Assembly: GCF_016213215.1 (NCBI RefSeq)
Contig: NZ_JACRAW010000163.1
Span: 92,653 to 156,652 of the forward strand
Origin: Bradyrhizobium sp.
GTDB taxonomy: Bacteria; Pseudomonadota; Alphaproteobacteria; Rhizobiales; Xanthobacteraceae
Direction of reading: 5' to 3'
Length of the DNA stretch: 64,000 nt
Shown here: piece by piece, positions 1 through 9,917 of the stretch
How positions within the stretch are numbered: the first letter of the stretch is position 1
How the letters are laid out: the number at the start of each line of letters is the position of its first letter
Notes under the pieces: generated by a model
What the model saw: the letters and a program-made list of their open reading frames with translations, nothing else
The model's database searches: none
Told to the model about the DNA's origin: nothing
Program-made: the position numbers and the translations under genes

Positions 1-795
1 GGCAGCAAGTGGATCGGTACCGCCGGAACCTCGCCGTTCGGCGCCTATGGCTACAATCCCGAAGGCGTTCGCATCGGCCAGGAGAAGAACCGCAACAACC
101 GCGCGGTGAAGGTGTGGGACCGCCGCGAGTTCAAGGATCTCGACGGCAATGTCGAGCTCGGCATCCGCAACATCAAGGTCGCGCTGCGGCGCTTGCGCAA
201 GTTCGCCCGCACCGGCGCGCCCGACGAGCTCGATCTCGACACCACGATCCGCGAGACCGCCAACCACGGCTATCTCGACGTGCACATGCGGCCCGAGCGG
301 CGCAATGCGGTGAAGGTTCTGGTGTTCTTCGACATCGGCGGCTCGATGGATGCCCATATCGAGCAGGTCGAGGAATTGTTCTCGGCCGCCAAGAGCGAAT
401 TCAAGCACATGGAGTATTTCTACTTCCACAACTGCCTCTATGAAGGCGTGTGGAAGCAGAACCGCCGGCGCTTCACCGACCGCACCCCGACCTGGGACGT
501 GCTGCACAAATATCCGCACGACTACAAGGTCGTGTTCGTGGGCGACGCCTCGATGTCGCCTTATGAGATCATGGTGCCGGGCGGTTCGGTCGAGCACGTC
601 AACGAGGAACCGGGCTCGGTCTGGCTCGATCGCATCGTCCGAACCTATCCGCATGCGGTCTGGCTCAATCCGGTGCAGCAGAAGCACTGGGACTATTCGG
701 AATCCACCACCATCATCCGCCGCATCTTCACCAATCGCATGTTTCCGATCACGATCGAGGGGTTGGAAGGGGCGATGAAGGAACTGGTGCACTAA
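1..795 (+). CDS. VWA-domain protein (CoxE-like), 5' end outside window
   Basis: The reading frame is open from base 1 (GSKWIGTAGTSPFGAYGYNP...) and stops at TAA 793-795, so the start lies upstream; 264 codons are visible. The segment FFDIGGSMDAH is a MIDAS-like metal site of a von Willebrand A domain, in the DxGxS form rather than strict DxSxS, followed by the long beta/alpha region usual for CoxE-like VWA proteins. Family members usually sit beside a MoxR-type AAA ATPase and act with it in assembly or maturation of metalloenzymes; that partner would be to the left of the window. The frame is intact to the end. Exact substrate unknown. Confidence 0.8.
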   Translation, partial: GSKWIGTAGTSPFGAYGYNPEGVRIGQEKNRNNRAVKVWDRREFKDLDGNVELGIRNIKVALRRLRKFARTGAPDELDLDTTIRETANHGYLDVHMRPERRNAVKVLVFFDIGGSMDAHIEQVEELFSAAKSEFKHMEYFYFHNCLYEGVWKQNRRRFTDRTPTWDVLHKYPHDYKVVFVGDASMSPYEIMVPGGSVEHVNEEPGSVWLDRIVRTYPHAVWLNPVQQKHWDYSESTTIIRRIFTNRMFPITIEGLEGAMKELVH

Positions 796-805
796 GAACA
801 ACCAC

Positions 806-904
806 CGTCATTCCGGACGGCCGCGGAGCGGCCGATCCGGAATCTCGATGTTGTGACACAGGATCGAGATTCCGGGCTCGCGCTTTGCGCGCCCCGGAAT
901 GACG
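806..904. repeat. Intergenic palindromic repeat (TCATTCCGG family)
   Basis: The block begins GTCATTCCGGACGG and ends with CCCCGGAATGACG, so its outer arms are inverted copies; internal arms CGGCCGCGGAGCGGCCG and GAGATTCCGGGCTCG give further hairpins. Related blocks occur at 26529-26645 and 53260-53353. It is non-coding, a dispersed intergenic element of a kind common in Bradyrhizobium-type genomes. Confidence 0.75.
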
Positions 905-928
905 AATAGATCAACAAGGAAGAACACC

Positions 929-1339
929 ATGCCCCAGAACATCACGCGCGGCATCAAGGCGCTGGTCGATGAAGCCAATGCCGAGATCGAAACCCTGACC
1001 GCGGAGCAGGCAATCAAGGCCGCGCAAAGCGCTGACGTCGTGATCGTCGACATCCGCGATCCGCGAGAGATCGAGCGGGAAGGGCGCATCCCCGGTGCCT
1101 TCTCCTGCACCCGCGGCATGCTGGAATTCTGGATCGATCCCCAGAGCCCCTATGCAAAGCCGATCTTCCAGGAGGACAAGAAGTTCGTGTTCCATTGCGC
1201 CGGCGGCCTGCGCTCGGCGCTCGCGGCCAAGACGGCGCAGGACATGGGGCTGAAGCCGGTCGCCCATATCGGCGGCGGCTTCGCCGCCTGGCGCGATGCC
1301 GGCGGGCCGGTCGAGAAGTGGGAGCCGAAGAAGAAGTGA
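929..1339 (+). CDS. Rhodanese-like sulfurtransferase, single domain
   Basis: A 136-aa single-domain rhodanese. The active-site loop CAGGLRS supplies the catalytic Cys that would carry a persulfide; upstream are VVIVDIRDPREIEREGRIPGA, the conserved CH2-type substrate-side motif, and GGFAAWRDAGGPV near the C-terminus is the usual ending. The ATG at 929 has an AAGGAAG ribosome site about 7 bases upstream, so it is preferred to a frame extension to 899. It lies about 100 bp before another sulfurtransferase gene, on the same strand, which suggests linked sulfur-transfer functions, though a palindromic repeat separates them. Substrate unknown. Confidence 0.85.
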   Translation: MPQNITRGIKALVDEANAEIETLTAEQAIKAAQSADVVIVDIRDPREIEREGRIPGAFSCTRGMLEFWIDPQSPYAKPIFQEDKKFVFHCAGGLRSALAAKTAQDMGLKPVAHIGGGFAAWRDAGGPVEKWEPKKK

Positions 1340-1347
1340 CGCATGTC

Positions 1348-1416
1348 ACACGCGGGCTTGACCCGCGTGTCCATCATCTCGAGAAGATGGATTGCCGGGT
1401 CAAGCCCGGCAATGAC
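1348..1416. repeat. Pair of short hairpins between sulfurtransferase genes
   Basis: Two perfect hairpins: ACACGCGGG/CCCGCGTGT around CTTGA, and ATTGCCGGG/CCCGGCAAT around TCAAG. Sequences like these recur between genes in this type of genome and no T-tract follows, so a repeat is more likely than a terminator. Confidence 0.6.
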
Positions 1417-1442
1417 GACCGGGAATACTGGAGGCTGCGATC

Positions 1443-2300
1443 ATGACCACCGCCGACGACCCGCTCGTCTCCACTGACTGGCTTGCCGCGCACCTTGCCG
1501 ACCCCAAGGTCAAGGTCATCGACGCCACCTTCAAGATGCCCGGCGTGCTGCCGCTGCCGAAGGACGATTTTCTGGCCGCGCACATACCCGGCGCCGTGTT
1601 CTTCGACGTCGACGCCGTGTCGGATCATTCCAATCCGCTGCCACATATGTTTCCGAGCGCCGAGCAGTTCGGCCGCGATGTCGGTGCGCTCGGCATCGGC
1701 AATGCCGATACCGTGGTCGTCTATGATGCCGGCGGCTGGGTTGCCGCGCCGCGGGTGTGGTGGATGTTCCTGTCCTATGGCCACAGCAATGTGCGCGTGC
1801 TCGACGGCGGCCTGAAGAAGTGGCGCGCCGAGGGTCGGCAGTTCGAGAGCGGCGAGGTCACGCCCAAGCCCGTAACCTTCAAGGCGACCTATGATCCGCA
1901 GCGCGTGCGCAACCTGGAGCAGATGATTGCCAACGTCGGTACGAATACCGAACAGGTGATCGATGCCCGCGCCGCAGACCGCTTTGAGGGACGCGTAGCG
2001 GAACCGCGGCCGGGCATCCGCTCGGGTCACATCCCCGGTAGCCGCAACGTGCCGTACAACACTCTGTTCGATGCTGCGACCGGAACGATGAAACCGCTCG
2101 AGGAACTGCGCAGGGTCTTTGCCGGTGCCGGCGTCGATACGGCCAAGCCCATCGTGACCAGCTGCGGCTCGGGCGTTTCCGCGCTGGTCTTGACGCTTGC
2201 GCTGTATCGGCTGGGCGTGCGCGGCAGCGCGCTCTATGACGGCTCGTGGTCCGAATGGGGATTGCCGGACGGTCCGCGGATTGCGACCGGGCCCGCCTGA
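1443..2300 (+). CDS. sseA: Two-domain sulfurtransferase, 3-mercaptopyruvate sulfurtransferase type
   Basis: 285 aa, the usual length of two-domain thiosulfate/3-mercaptopyruvate sulfurtransferases. The N-terminal domain (about 1-150) has SFxxAHIPGAVFFDVD-type sequence and lacks a catalytic Cys; the C-terminal domain (about 165-280) has RSGHIPGSRNVPY and the active loop CGSGVSA, whose CGSG start is typical of the mercaptopyruvate class rather than thiosulfate rhodanese (CRxGxx). It would move sulfur from 3-mercaptopyruvate to thiols or cyanide in the cytoplasm. The gene follows the single-domain rhodanese. The symbol reflects family similarity only. Confidence 0.85.
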   Translation: MTTADDPLVSTDWLAAHLADPKVKVIDATFKMPGVLPLPKDDFLAAHIPGAVFFDVDAVSDHSNPLPHMFPSAEQFGRDVGALGIGNADTVVVYDAGGWVAAPRVWWMFLSYGHSNVRVLDGGLKKWRAEGRQFESGEVTPKPVTFKATYDPQRVRNLEQMIANVGTNTEQVIDARAADRFEGRVAEPRPGIRSGHIPGSRNVPYNTLFDAATGTMKPLEELRRVFAGAGVDTAKPIVTSCGSGVSALVLTLALYRLGVRGSALYDGSWSEWGLPDGPRIATGPA

Positions 2301-2306
2301 TCTTTT

Positions 2307-3161
2307 TCAGCGGGTCCGCCCGGTTTGCTTGACCGCCGGCTGCACGAGCGGAGCGAACGGATCGAATATCGGCGCAACGGGCGGCTGCGGAGGCGGGGGC
2401 GATCGACGTGCGGTCCGGTGTCGCTTCCTGGCGCGCTGCACGCGCTGCTCGGTCACGCTCTTCTCCGCTTGCGACTGCTGCTCGGCGGCGGCGGTTGGAT
2501 CGGGAAGTGCCGCGGTCTTGGTCACAGCAGCGTCGGCATTGCCGGGGGCGGCGCCGTCGGCTGCCTGCTCCTTGATGTTTGAGGATGATGAGACTGGATT
2601 CTCTGCGGCGGGCGCAGCTACTTCAACGGCAGCCAACGCCTCTTGAACGGCAGCTAGTTTCGCATCACTCGCCGGCGTCTCGGTCGGTCCGGGCGCGCTA
2701 GCGGGAGCAGCCGGTTCCGCCGTGGGAGCGGCGCCGGATTGTTGGGGCAGGCCGATAGTGGGTTGGCTGACAGCCGCCAGTTCGAGTTTCTGGCTCTCGG
2801 GCTCAGCCGCGGCTTCGGGCGTCACGACGATCGCGTGTTCCGGCTCCTTCGCCGGGGGTGTCACAGCCTCTGGCGCAGGCGCGGGCGACGCCGGTTCCGG
2901 TGAGTTCAGCTCGGCCGGTGGCGGCTCGACCCGGAGCGCCGCCAGCACAGCTTCCCTGGGCTCGGTCGGCGGGGCGAACACTTGCTCCTGCGGTCCGGTC
3001 CGCCAGGACGGATTGCTGACGAACTCCTCATGCGTGGCCCGCAACAGGGCGGCTGCCCCGAGCCCGAACACCAGGACCGAAGTCGACAGCAGGATCGCGG
3101 CGAACAGAAAGCGGAAGCCGGGAAGCATTGAGGGCCGAATCCGCCTTGGCAGCCTGTCCAA
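2307..3161 (-). CDS. Membrane-anchored Ala/Pro/Glu-rich protein
   Basis: Unrecognised family. 284 aa with a basic N-terminus (RLPRRIRPS), one hydrophobic helix at about residues 15-40, and then a long low-complexity Ala/Pro/Glu/Val region ending in a basic stretch (RARKRHRTARRSPPPPQPP). The layout predicts a single-pass inner-membrane anchor with an extended periplasmic tail. The start used is TTG at 3161 because it keeps the positive-inside basic residues; an in-frame ATG at 3128 is the alternative. It is convergent with sseA, the two stops lying 6 bp apart. Confidence 0.6.
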   Translation of the reverse strand: MDRLPRRIRPSMLPGFRFLFAAILLSTSVLVFGLGAAALLRATHEEFVSNPSWRTGPQEQVFAPPTEPREAVLAALRVEPPPAELNSPEPASPAPAPEAVTPPAKEPEHAIVVTPEAAAEPESQKLELAAVSQPTIGLPQQSGAAPTAEPAAPASAPGPTETPASDAKLAAVQEALAAVEVAAPAAENPVSSSSNIKEQAADGAAPGNADAAVTKTAALPDPTAAAEQQSQAEKSVTEQRVQRARKRHRTARRSPPPPQPPVAPIFDPFAPLVQPAVKQTGRTR

Positions 3162-3482
3162 GGCCCTTGAACCATCAATAACGCGGTGAGGGTACTTTTT
3201 TGCCGCATTCGCCGGCCCAAATGGGGCTGAAACCGGGGCGAATCAGGCTGAATCGAGGATACAGCAACGCTCCCCGCGGATTCGGTAAAAATCTGGGCGC
3301 GAATGCTGCACCAGTGTGTGAACAGGCGTTTTCGGTCTCTCTGATGCCTTCGTGCAACGGTCCGGCTCGGGATTACAAACAGCCGGTCCGACGCAAATGG
3401 GCCCGATTTGTCTTGAATGCGCCGCTATCTTCGGTCATGTGCCATTAATAGTCCGGTCGGGCCTGGGGTCTATACAAGAGCG
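3162..3482. other. Intergenic region, no gene seen
   Basis: About 320 bp between divergent genes. It probably holds promoters for the minus-strand membrane protein and the L,D-transpeptidase, but I could not identify convincing -35/-10 hexamers. Short open frames here lack ribosome sites and family features. Confidence 0.4.
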
Positions 3483-4658
3483 ATGATGATCAAAAACATT
3501 CTGGCGATGTGTGCTGCTGCGACGGTCGCGGCGGCCGGAACCTCGCTCGCACAAGCCCAACAGAGCTACCCGATCCAGCAGGGACAGCCACCCTTCTATT
3601 CTGCGCCTTATCCGCAAGGCGCTCCACCAGAATACCGTCCGGGGGAACAGGTTCCGGACTTTGATGCCCTGGAGGATGACGAAGCCGCGCCGCAGCAGAA
3701 CTCCGCCGCGCTGCCGCCACCCGGGCCGGGCCCGATCCTGTCGCCCAACGACCCGCGTTACGGCCGGCCGGCCGCCAACGCACCCGTCTATTCCGGCGCA
3801 CCCACCGGTCCAATCCTGTCGCCAGACGATCCGCGCTATGGCCGCCCGGCCGGCCCGCCGCAGGTGATCTATGCCGACCGTCCCCCGGGCCAACCGGCGT
3901 ATCCGAATGGCGAGGTTCCGCGTCCGCCGGAGGCGATCGGCGGAGCGCCGGGCACCGTGACCGGCACCGTGCAGGGGCCCCCTCAGCTCGGCGCTGACGG
4001 CAGGCCGCTGACGATCGCGGCACTACCGCCCGAGGAGCAGCCGGACGCGGCGCCGGCGCAACTTCCGCCAAACCTGCGTCGCCAGGAAGTTGCGTTCCAG
4101 ACCAAGGAGCCAGCCGGAACGATCGTCGTCGATACCCCAAACACGTATCTTTACTACGTGCTCGGCAGTGGGCGCGCGATCCGCTACGGCGTGCGCGTCG
4201 GTCGCGACGGCTTCACCTGGACCGGCGTGCAGAAGATTTCGCGCAAGGCGGAATGGCCGGATTGGCACCCGCCGACGGAGATGATCGAGCGCCAGCCCTA
4301 CCTGCCGCGCTTCATGGCCGGCGGGCCCGGCAACCCGCTCGGCGCGCGCGCCATGTATCTTGGTTCGACCGTCTACCGCATTCACGGCACCAACCAGCCG
4401 TCGACAATTGGCAAGTTCGTTTCCTCGGGCTGTATCGGCATGCTGAACGACGACGTTTCCGACCTGTTCGATCGCGTGAAGGTCGGCACCCGCGTGGTGG
4501 TGCTGCCGGGCGGTCCGCCGCCGGGTACAGCGACGGCGTCTGCCCAGCCGGTTCCCGGACCGGGCGCCGCCGTGCCGGTCACGGCCGCCGCGCCAAGCAC
4601 CGCGGGCATGCAGCCGACGGTCGTGCCGCCGCTGCCGGCTCCGGTGACGGTGCGCTGA
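3483..4658 (+). CDS. L,D-transpeptidase (YkuD domain) with proline-rich linker
   Basis: 391 aa. A signal peptide (about 1-24, ending SLAQA) is followed by a Pro-rich linker that includes a tandem pair of GPILSPxDPRYGRP units, then a YkuD domain at about 205-350. The catalytic signature is IHGTNQPSTIGKFVSSGCIGM, with the His and the Cys of the SxGC nucleophile motif both present. These periplasmic enzymes make 3-3 meso-DAP crosslinks in peptidoglycan or attach proteins to it. The ATG at 3483 directly precedes the signal peptide; an upstream frame extension has no such feature. The C-terminal tail is again Pro/Ala-rich. A second, shorter YkuD protein is at 44524-45186. Confidence 0.88.
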   Translation: MMIKNILAMCAAATVAAAGTSLAQAQQSYPIQQGQPPFYSAPYPQGAPPEYRPGEQVPDFDALEDDEAAPQQNSAALPPPGPGPILSPNDPRYGRPAANAPVYSGAPTGPILSPDDPRYGRPAGPPQVIYADRPPGQPAYPNGEVPRPPEAIGGAPGTVTGTVQGPPQLGADGRPLTIAALPPEEQPDAAPAQLPPNLRRQEVAFQTKEPAGTIVVDTPNTYLYYVLGSGRAIRYGVRVGRDGFTWTGVQKISRKAEWPDWHPPTEMIERQPYLPRFMAGGPGNPLGARAMYLGSTVYRIHGTNQPSTIGKFVSSGCIGMLNDDVSDLFDRVKVGTRVVVLPGGPPPGTATASAQPVPGPGAAVPVTAAAPSTAGMQPTVVPPLPAPVTVR

Positions 4659-4684
4659 AGAACCGACGGAATTCAAACCAGAAG

Positions 4685-4709
4685 GGCGCGCAAACAGCGC
4701 GCCTTTTTT
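4685..4709 (+). terminator. Rho-independent terminator
   Basis: GGCGCGC, loop AAACA, GCGCGCC, then six T. It lies 26 bp after the L,D-transpeptidase stop and is the clearest intrinsic terminator in the window. Confidence 0.9.
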
Positions 4710-4855
4710 GTTGCGCACGCGCGTGATGCGGCTCGCGGTTCGCCGCGACATATCGAGGCGCCAGGCGTCACATTCCAGAACGATCACGCATCTCCGTCGT
4801 TGAACCGGCAGATGCACGCAAACTCCGGAAGAGCGAAGTAGCGGAGCACTCGGAT

Positions 4856-5824
4856 ATGCGCATTCTTGTTGCAGGCGCGACCGGCGCCGTCGGCCGCCAT
4901 CTCGTCCCCGCGCTGGTCGCGAGAGGTCATTCCGTCACTGGCACGACGCGAAGCCCGGCCAAGGCCGGCGTGATCAGGGCGATGGGCGCGCAACCGGCAA
5001 TCGCCGATGGGCTCGATTCTGATGCGATCAGAACCGCTGTCCTTGCCTCCAGGCCCGAGGTTGTGGTGCACGAGATGACCGACCTCGCGGCGGTGTCGGA
5101 TCTTCGGCACTTCGATCGTTCATTCGCCAACACAAACGAGCTGCGCACGCGGGGAACCGATATTCTGCTCGCGGCGGCGCACGAAGCGGGCGCGAGGCGC
5201 TTCATCGCGCAGAGTTTCTGCGGCTGGATCTTCAGTCGTACCGGCAGCGCCGCCAAGGACGAGACGGAAGAGCTCGATCCCAACCCTCCGGAAGAGCTTC
5301 GCCGAACCCTGGAAGCGATCAGGTACCTGGAGCGCACGGTGACGGCTTCATCGGCGCCCGCAGGAATCGTGCTGCGCTATGGATACTTCTACGGTCCTGA
5401 CACGGGGATGTTCTCATCCGCCATGATTGACCAATTGCGTCGCCGCCGCGTGCCGGTGATCGGTGATGGCGGCGGCTGGTGGTCGTTCATCCACACCGAG
5501 GATGCCGCTTCGGCGACCGTTGCGGCGATCGACCACGGCAAGCCGGGGAGCATCTACAACATTGTCGATGACTATCCGGCGCAGGTCAGGGATTTCCTGC
5601 CGGCGCTTGCCGCGATGTTCGGGGCCAAGCCGCCGCTGCATGTGCCGGCCTGGCTCGGCCGTCTGCTCGGCGGCGAGCACATGGTCGTGATGATGACCCA
5701 GGTGCGTGGTGGCTCCAACGCCAAGGCGCAGCGCGAACTGTCCTGGCGGCCCGCTCACCCGTCCTGGCGCGAAGGATTCGCCTACGCCGCAACGGAGACT
5801 ATGGCTCGAAGCTCCGCCGCTTGA
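4856..5824 (+). CDS. NAD-dependent epimerase/dehydratase family protein
   Basis: 322 aa extended-SDR fold. The N-terminal Rossmann motif is GATGAVGRHL; a mid-protein YGYFYGPDTGM segment matches the post-catalytic region of NDP-sugar epimerase relatives. The expected YxxxK active-site motif is not obvious, so it may be an atypical or NmrA-like member rather than a true sugar epimerase. AGASRRFIAQS-type sequence (GARRFIAQSFCGW) fits the strand before the catalytic Ser. Substrate cannot be told. It is convergent with the dehydrogenase gene, with a gap of 8 bp. Confidence 0.75.
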   Translation: MRILVAGATGAVGRHLVPALVARGHSVTGTTRSPAKAGVIRAMGAQPAIADGLDSDAIRTAVLASRPEVVVHEMTDLAAVSDLRHFDRSFANTNELRTRGTDILLAAAHEAGARRFIAQSFCGWIFSRTGSAAKDETEELDPNPPEELRRTLEAIRYLERTVTASSAPAGIVLRYGYFYGPDTGMFSSAMIDQLRRRRVPVIGDGGGWWSFIHTEDAASATVAAIDHGKPGSIYNIVDDYPAQVRDFLPALAAMFGAKPPLHVPAWLGRLLGGEHMVVMMTQVRGGSNAKAQRELSWRPAHPSWREGFAYAATETMARSSAA

Positions 5825-5832
5825 CGCGCCTC

Positions 5833-6792
5833 TCAGGCGATCCGTCGCGGCGGTTCGCCCTTGAACCAGGCATCGATGGCCTCGACCATCTGGCCGTAAT
5901 GCGCGCGCAGGCCGTCCTGCGTGGCGTAGCCGAGATGCGGGGTCAGCACCATGTTGTCGAGCTTGCGGAAGGGATGATCCATCGGCAGCGGCTCGAGCGC
6001 GAACACGTCGAGCGCAGCGCCCGCGATCTTCTTCTGCCGCAGGGTTTCCAGCAGCGCCGCTTCGTCGACAATGGGACCGCGCGCGGTATTGACGAGATAG
6101 GACGTTGGCTTCATCCGCGCGAGGTCGTCGGGTCCGACCAGCCCGCGCGAGCGCTGGCTCAGCACCACATGGATGGTGACGATGTCCGCGGTCGAAAACA
6201 GCTCTTGCTTGTCCGCGTAGGCAACGCCGACCTCCTTGCACTTATCCGGCGTCAGGTTCGGGCTCCAGGCGATGACATTCATGCCGAAGGCCTGCGCAAG
6301 CCCCGCGACCTTGCTGCCGAGCTTGCCCAGCCCGATCACCCCCAGCGTGCAGCCCTCGATCTCGATGCCGGCAAAGGTCTGCCAGGCCTCGCCGGCGTGC
6401 ATGCGGGCGTTCTCACGGCCAATGCCGCGCGTCAGTTCCAGGATCAGGCCCATGGTCAGAGCCGCGGTGGGGTCGCGGCTATATTGGGTCCCGCACACGA
6501 TGACGTTGCGGTCCTTGGCCGTTTCCATGTCGATGGCGGCGTTGCGCATGCCCGAGGTGAGGAGGAGCTTCAGCCTGGGCAGCGCCGCAAACAGGCTGCG
6601 CGGAAACGCCGTGCGTTCCCGCATCGCACACACGATCTCGAAATCCTTCAGTGCACTCGCCGCCGCGTCCTCGGAAGCGAACGGATGGCTGAACACGGTG
6701 ACATCGACGCGGTCGGAGATTTTCGACCAGTCGGCGGCCGCAAGCGCCAGGTTGAAATAGTCGTCAAGAATTGCACAGCGCAACTGCGTCAT
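5833..6792 (-). CDS. D-2-hydroxyacid dehydrogenase family protein
   Basis: 319 aa, normal length for the family. The Rossmann motif TLGVIGLGKLGSKVA binds NAD(P); NTARGPIVDEAALL holds the conserved Arg of the catalytic set, and FALEPLPMDHPF followed by NMVLTPHLGYAT carries the catalytic Glu region and His. It would interconvert a 2-keto acid and a D-2-hydroxyacid in the cytoplasm; it resembles the phosphoglycerate-dehydrogenase-like branch but no substrate can be assigned. It stands alone. Confidence 0.85.
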   Translation of the reverse strand: MTQLRCAILDDYFNLALAAADWSKISDRVDVTVFSHPFASEDAAASALKDFEIVCAMRERTAFPRSLFAALPRLKLLLTSGMRNAAIDMETAKDRNVIVCGTQYSRDPTAALTMGLILELTRGIGRENARMHAGEAWQTFAGIEIEGCTLGVIGLGKLGSKVAGLAQAFGMNVIAWSPNLTPDKCKEVGVAYADKQELFSTADIVTIHVVLSQRSRGLVGPDDLARMKPTSYLVNTARGPIVDEAALLETLRQKKIAGAALDVFALEPLPMDHPFRKLDNMVLTPHLGYATQDGLRAHYGQMVEAIDAWFKGEPPRRIA

Positions 6793-6923
6793 CGAAAGAC
6801 CCGCTCATAACCAGAAATGGCGGCACAAGCCGGTGCGCCGCAGGGGAACGTTGCGCGCAAGAGCATGCCGGCGCAAGCGGTCCTTCGTTGCAATACTGCG
6901 TTCCGGGCCGAAAGGTGCCTGGA

Positions 6924-7145
6924 CTAGAGGTCGCGTGATTTCAGCCGGAAAGACTCCTCCGCGCCGTACTTGGCGCGCCAGGCGGGGCCGGGTCCGCGCA
7001 TGTAATGGAGCTCCGGCCGGTAGGGGTGGAAGGCCGTGGTGAAGAACCGGGACCAGAATCCCTTGAATCCGCTCGATGGCCGGGCGCGGCTACCGCGATT
7101 TCGTGCTCCGGCCGAAGGCAGGGATGTCGTGTTGGTCGCTGCCAT
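6924..7145 (-). CDS. Small hypothetical protein
   Basis: 73 aa, not recognised. The C-terminal half (GFWSRFFTTAFHPYRPELH, then MRGPGPAWRAKYGAEE) is rich in aromatic and charged residues and does not look like random shadow translation, but no ribosome site stands out. It is the only candidate in the gap between the dehydrogenase and ettA. About an even chance of being real. Confidence 0.4.
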   Translation of the reverse strand: MAATNTTSLPSAGARNRGSRARPSSGFKGFWSRFFTTAFHPYRPELHYMRGPGPAWRAKYGAEESFRLKSRDL

Positions 7146-7385
7146 AACACTGCCTCGCTGTTCTGGCCGGCGGCCCTGGGCCGCGGCGGCGGCGCTTCTT
7201 CCAGCGCCGGGGCGAGATTTGGACGGATCAATTAAAAGTTGGTTTCAATTTTCACGTTTCGACGCCGGTATGGTGTCCATCCCGTATTCATCCGTGGTGA
7301 AGAAACGGAAAACATTGCCCTTTGAGGTCGGGATCGCTACATCGGCGGCAGCAAATTTCCTCAAATCCAAGGCTTCAGGGGACCG

Positions 7386-9038
<1,653 letters not shown>

Positions 9039-9254
9039 GAGCCGGAGCGGGCCGGGTCCAGGCGGCATCGCGCTGGATGCCTTTGAATGAAAGCCGGCCC
9101 GCAAGCGTTCCGCCTTCGTGGAACGCCGGAGCAGGGCACCTCTTCTGGGCCTGGGCCGGCAGCTGCGGCCACTTGTCGCTTCGCTACGCGGCGGGATTGC
9201 ATAGATAGACAGGGTCCGTCCCGCCTCGAATCCCCTTCCAGCAAAAGATCGCGA

Positions 9255-9839
9255 ATGTCTCTTGACCAGAAAACGCCGCTTCCGTCGAAGGCGGTGTCGT
9301 TGCGCCCGGTTCCGATGCTGATCTTCGGATCCCGCTGGCTTCAGCTGCCGCTTTACGTCGGTCTCATCGTCGCCCAGGGCGTCTACGTCGTACTCTTCCT
9401 GAAGGAGCTCTGGCACCTGTTCGCGCATGCGTTCGATTTCAGCGAGCAGCAGATCATGCTCGCGGTCCTCGGCTTGATCGACGTCGTGATGATCTCGAAC
9501 CTCCTGGTGATGGTCATCGTCGGCGGTTACGAGACCTTCGTGTCGCGGCTCAATTTGCAGGGGCATCCCGACGAGCCGGAATGGCTCAGCCACGTCAACG
9601 CCAGCGTCCTCAAGATCAAGCTGGCGATGGCCATTATCGGCATCTCCTCGATCCATCTGCTGCGCACCTTCATTGAGGCCGGCGCATTGACGTCCGCAAA
9701 GACCGCGTACACCGAGACCGGCGTGATGTGGCAGACGATCATCCATGCCGTGTTCATCCTTTCGGCGATCGGCATCGCGCTCGTCGACAAACTATCCTAC
9801 GCTTCTATCGAGGCTTCGAAGCAGCAGAGCCAGCATTGA
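9255..9839 (+). CDS. UPF0114 family membrane protein (YqhA-like)
   Basis: 194 aa with four predicted membrane helices at roughly 30-55, 70-95, 125-150 and 155-180. The segments RWLQLPLYVGLIVAQGVYV, VMVIVGGYETFVSRL and MAIIGISSIHLLRTFI follow the UPF0114/TIGR00645 pattern. Function is not established for the family. The ATG at 9255 was chosen because the frame upstream is unlike protein. Same strand as ettA but 216 bp apart. Confidence 0.85.
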   Translation: MSLDQKTPLPSKAVSLRPVPMLIFGSRWLQLPLYVGLIVAQGVYVVLFLKELWHLFAHAFDFSEQQIMLAVLGLIDVVMISNLLVMVIVGGYETFVSRLNLQGHPDEPEWLSHVNASVLKIKLAMAIIGISSIHLLRTFIEAGALTSAKTAYTETGVMWQTIIHAVFILSAIGIALVDKLSYASIEASKQQSQH

Positions 9840-9917
9840 ACGGGATGCGCGCCGCGGCCTGTTTATGACCGGCTGCGGCCGTGGTAATCGTATCGTCATG
9901 GCAGGGAACGGAATCGC

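Noticed and set aside
1348..1416. Hairpins after the rhodanese gene as terminators
   Set aside because: No T-tract and similar sequence occurs as dispersed repeats.
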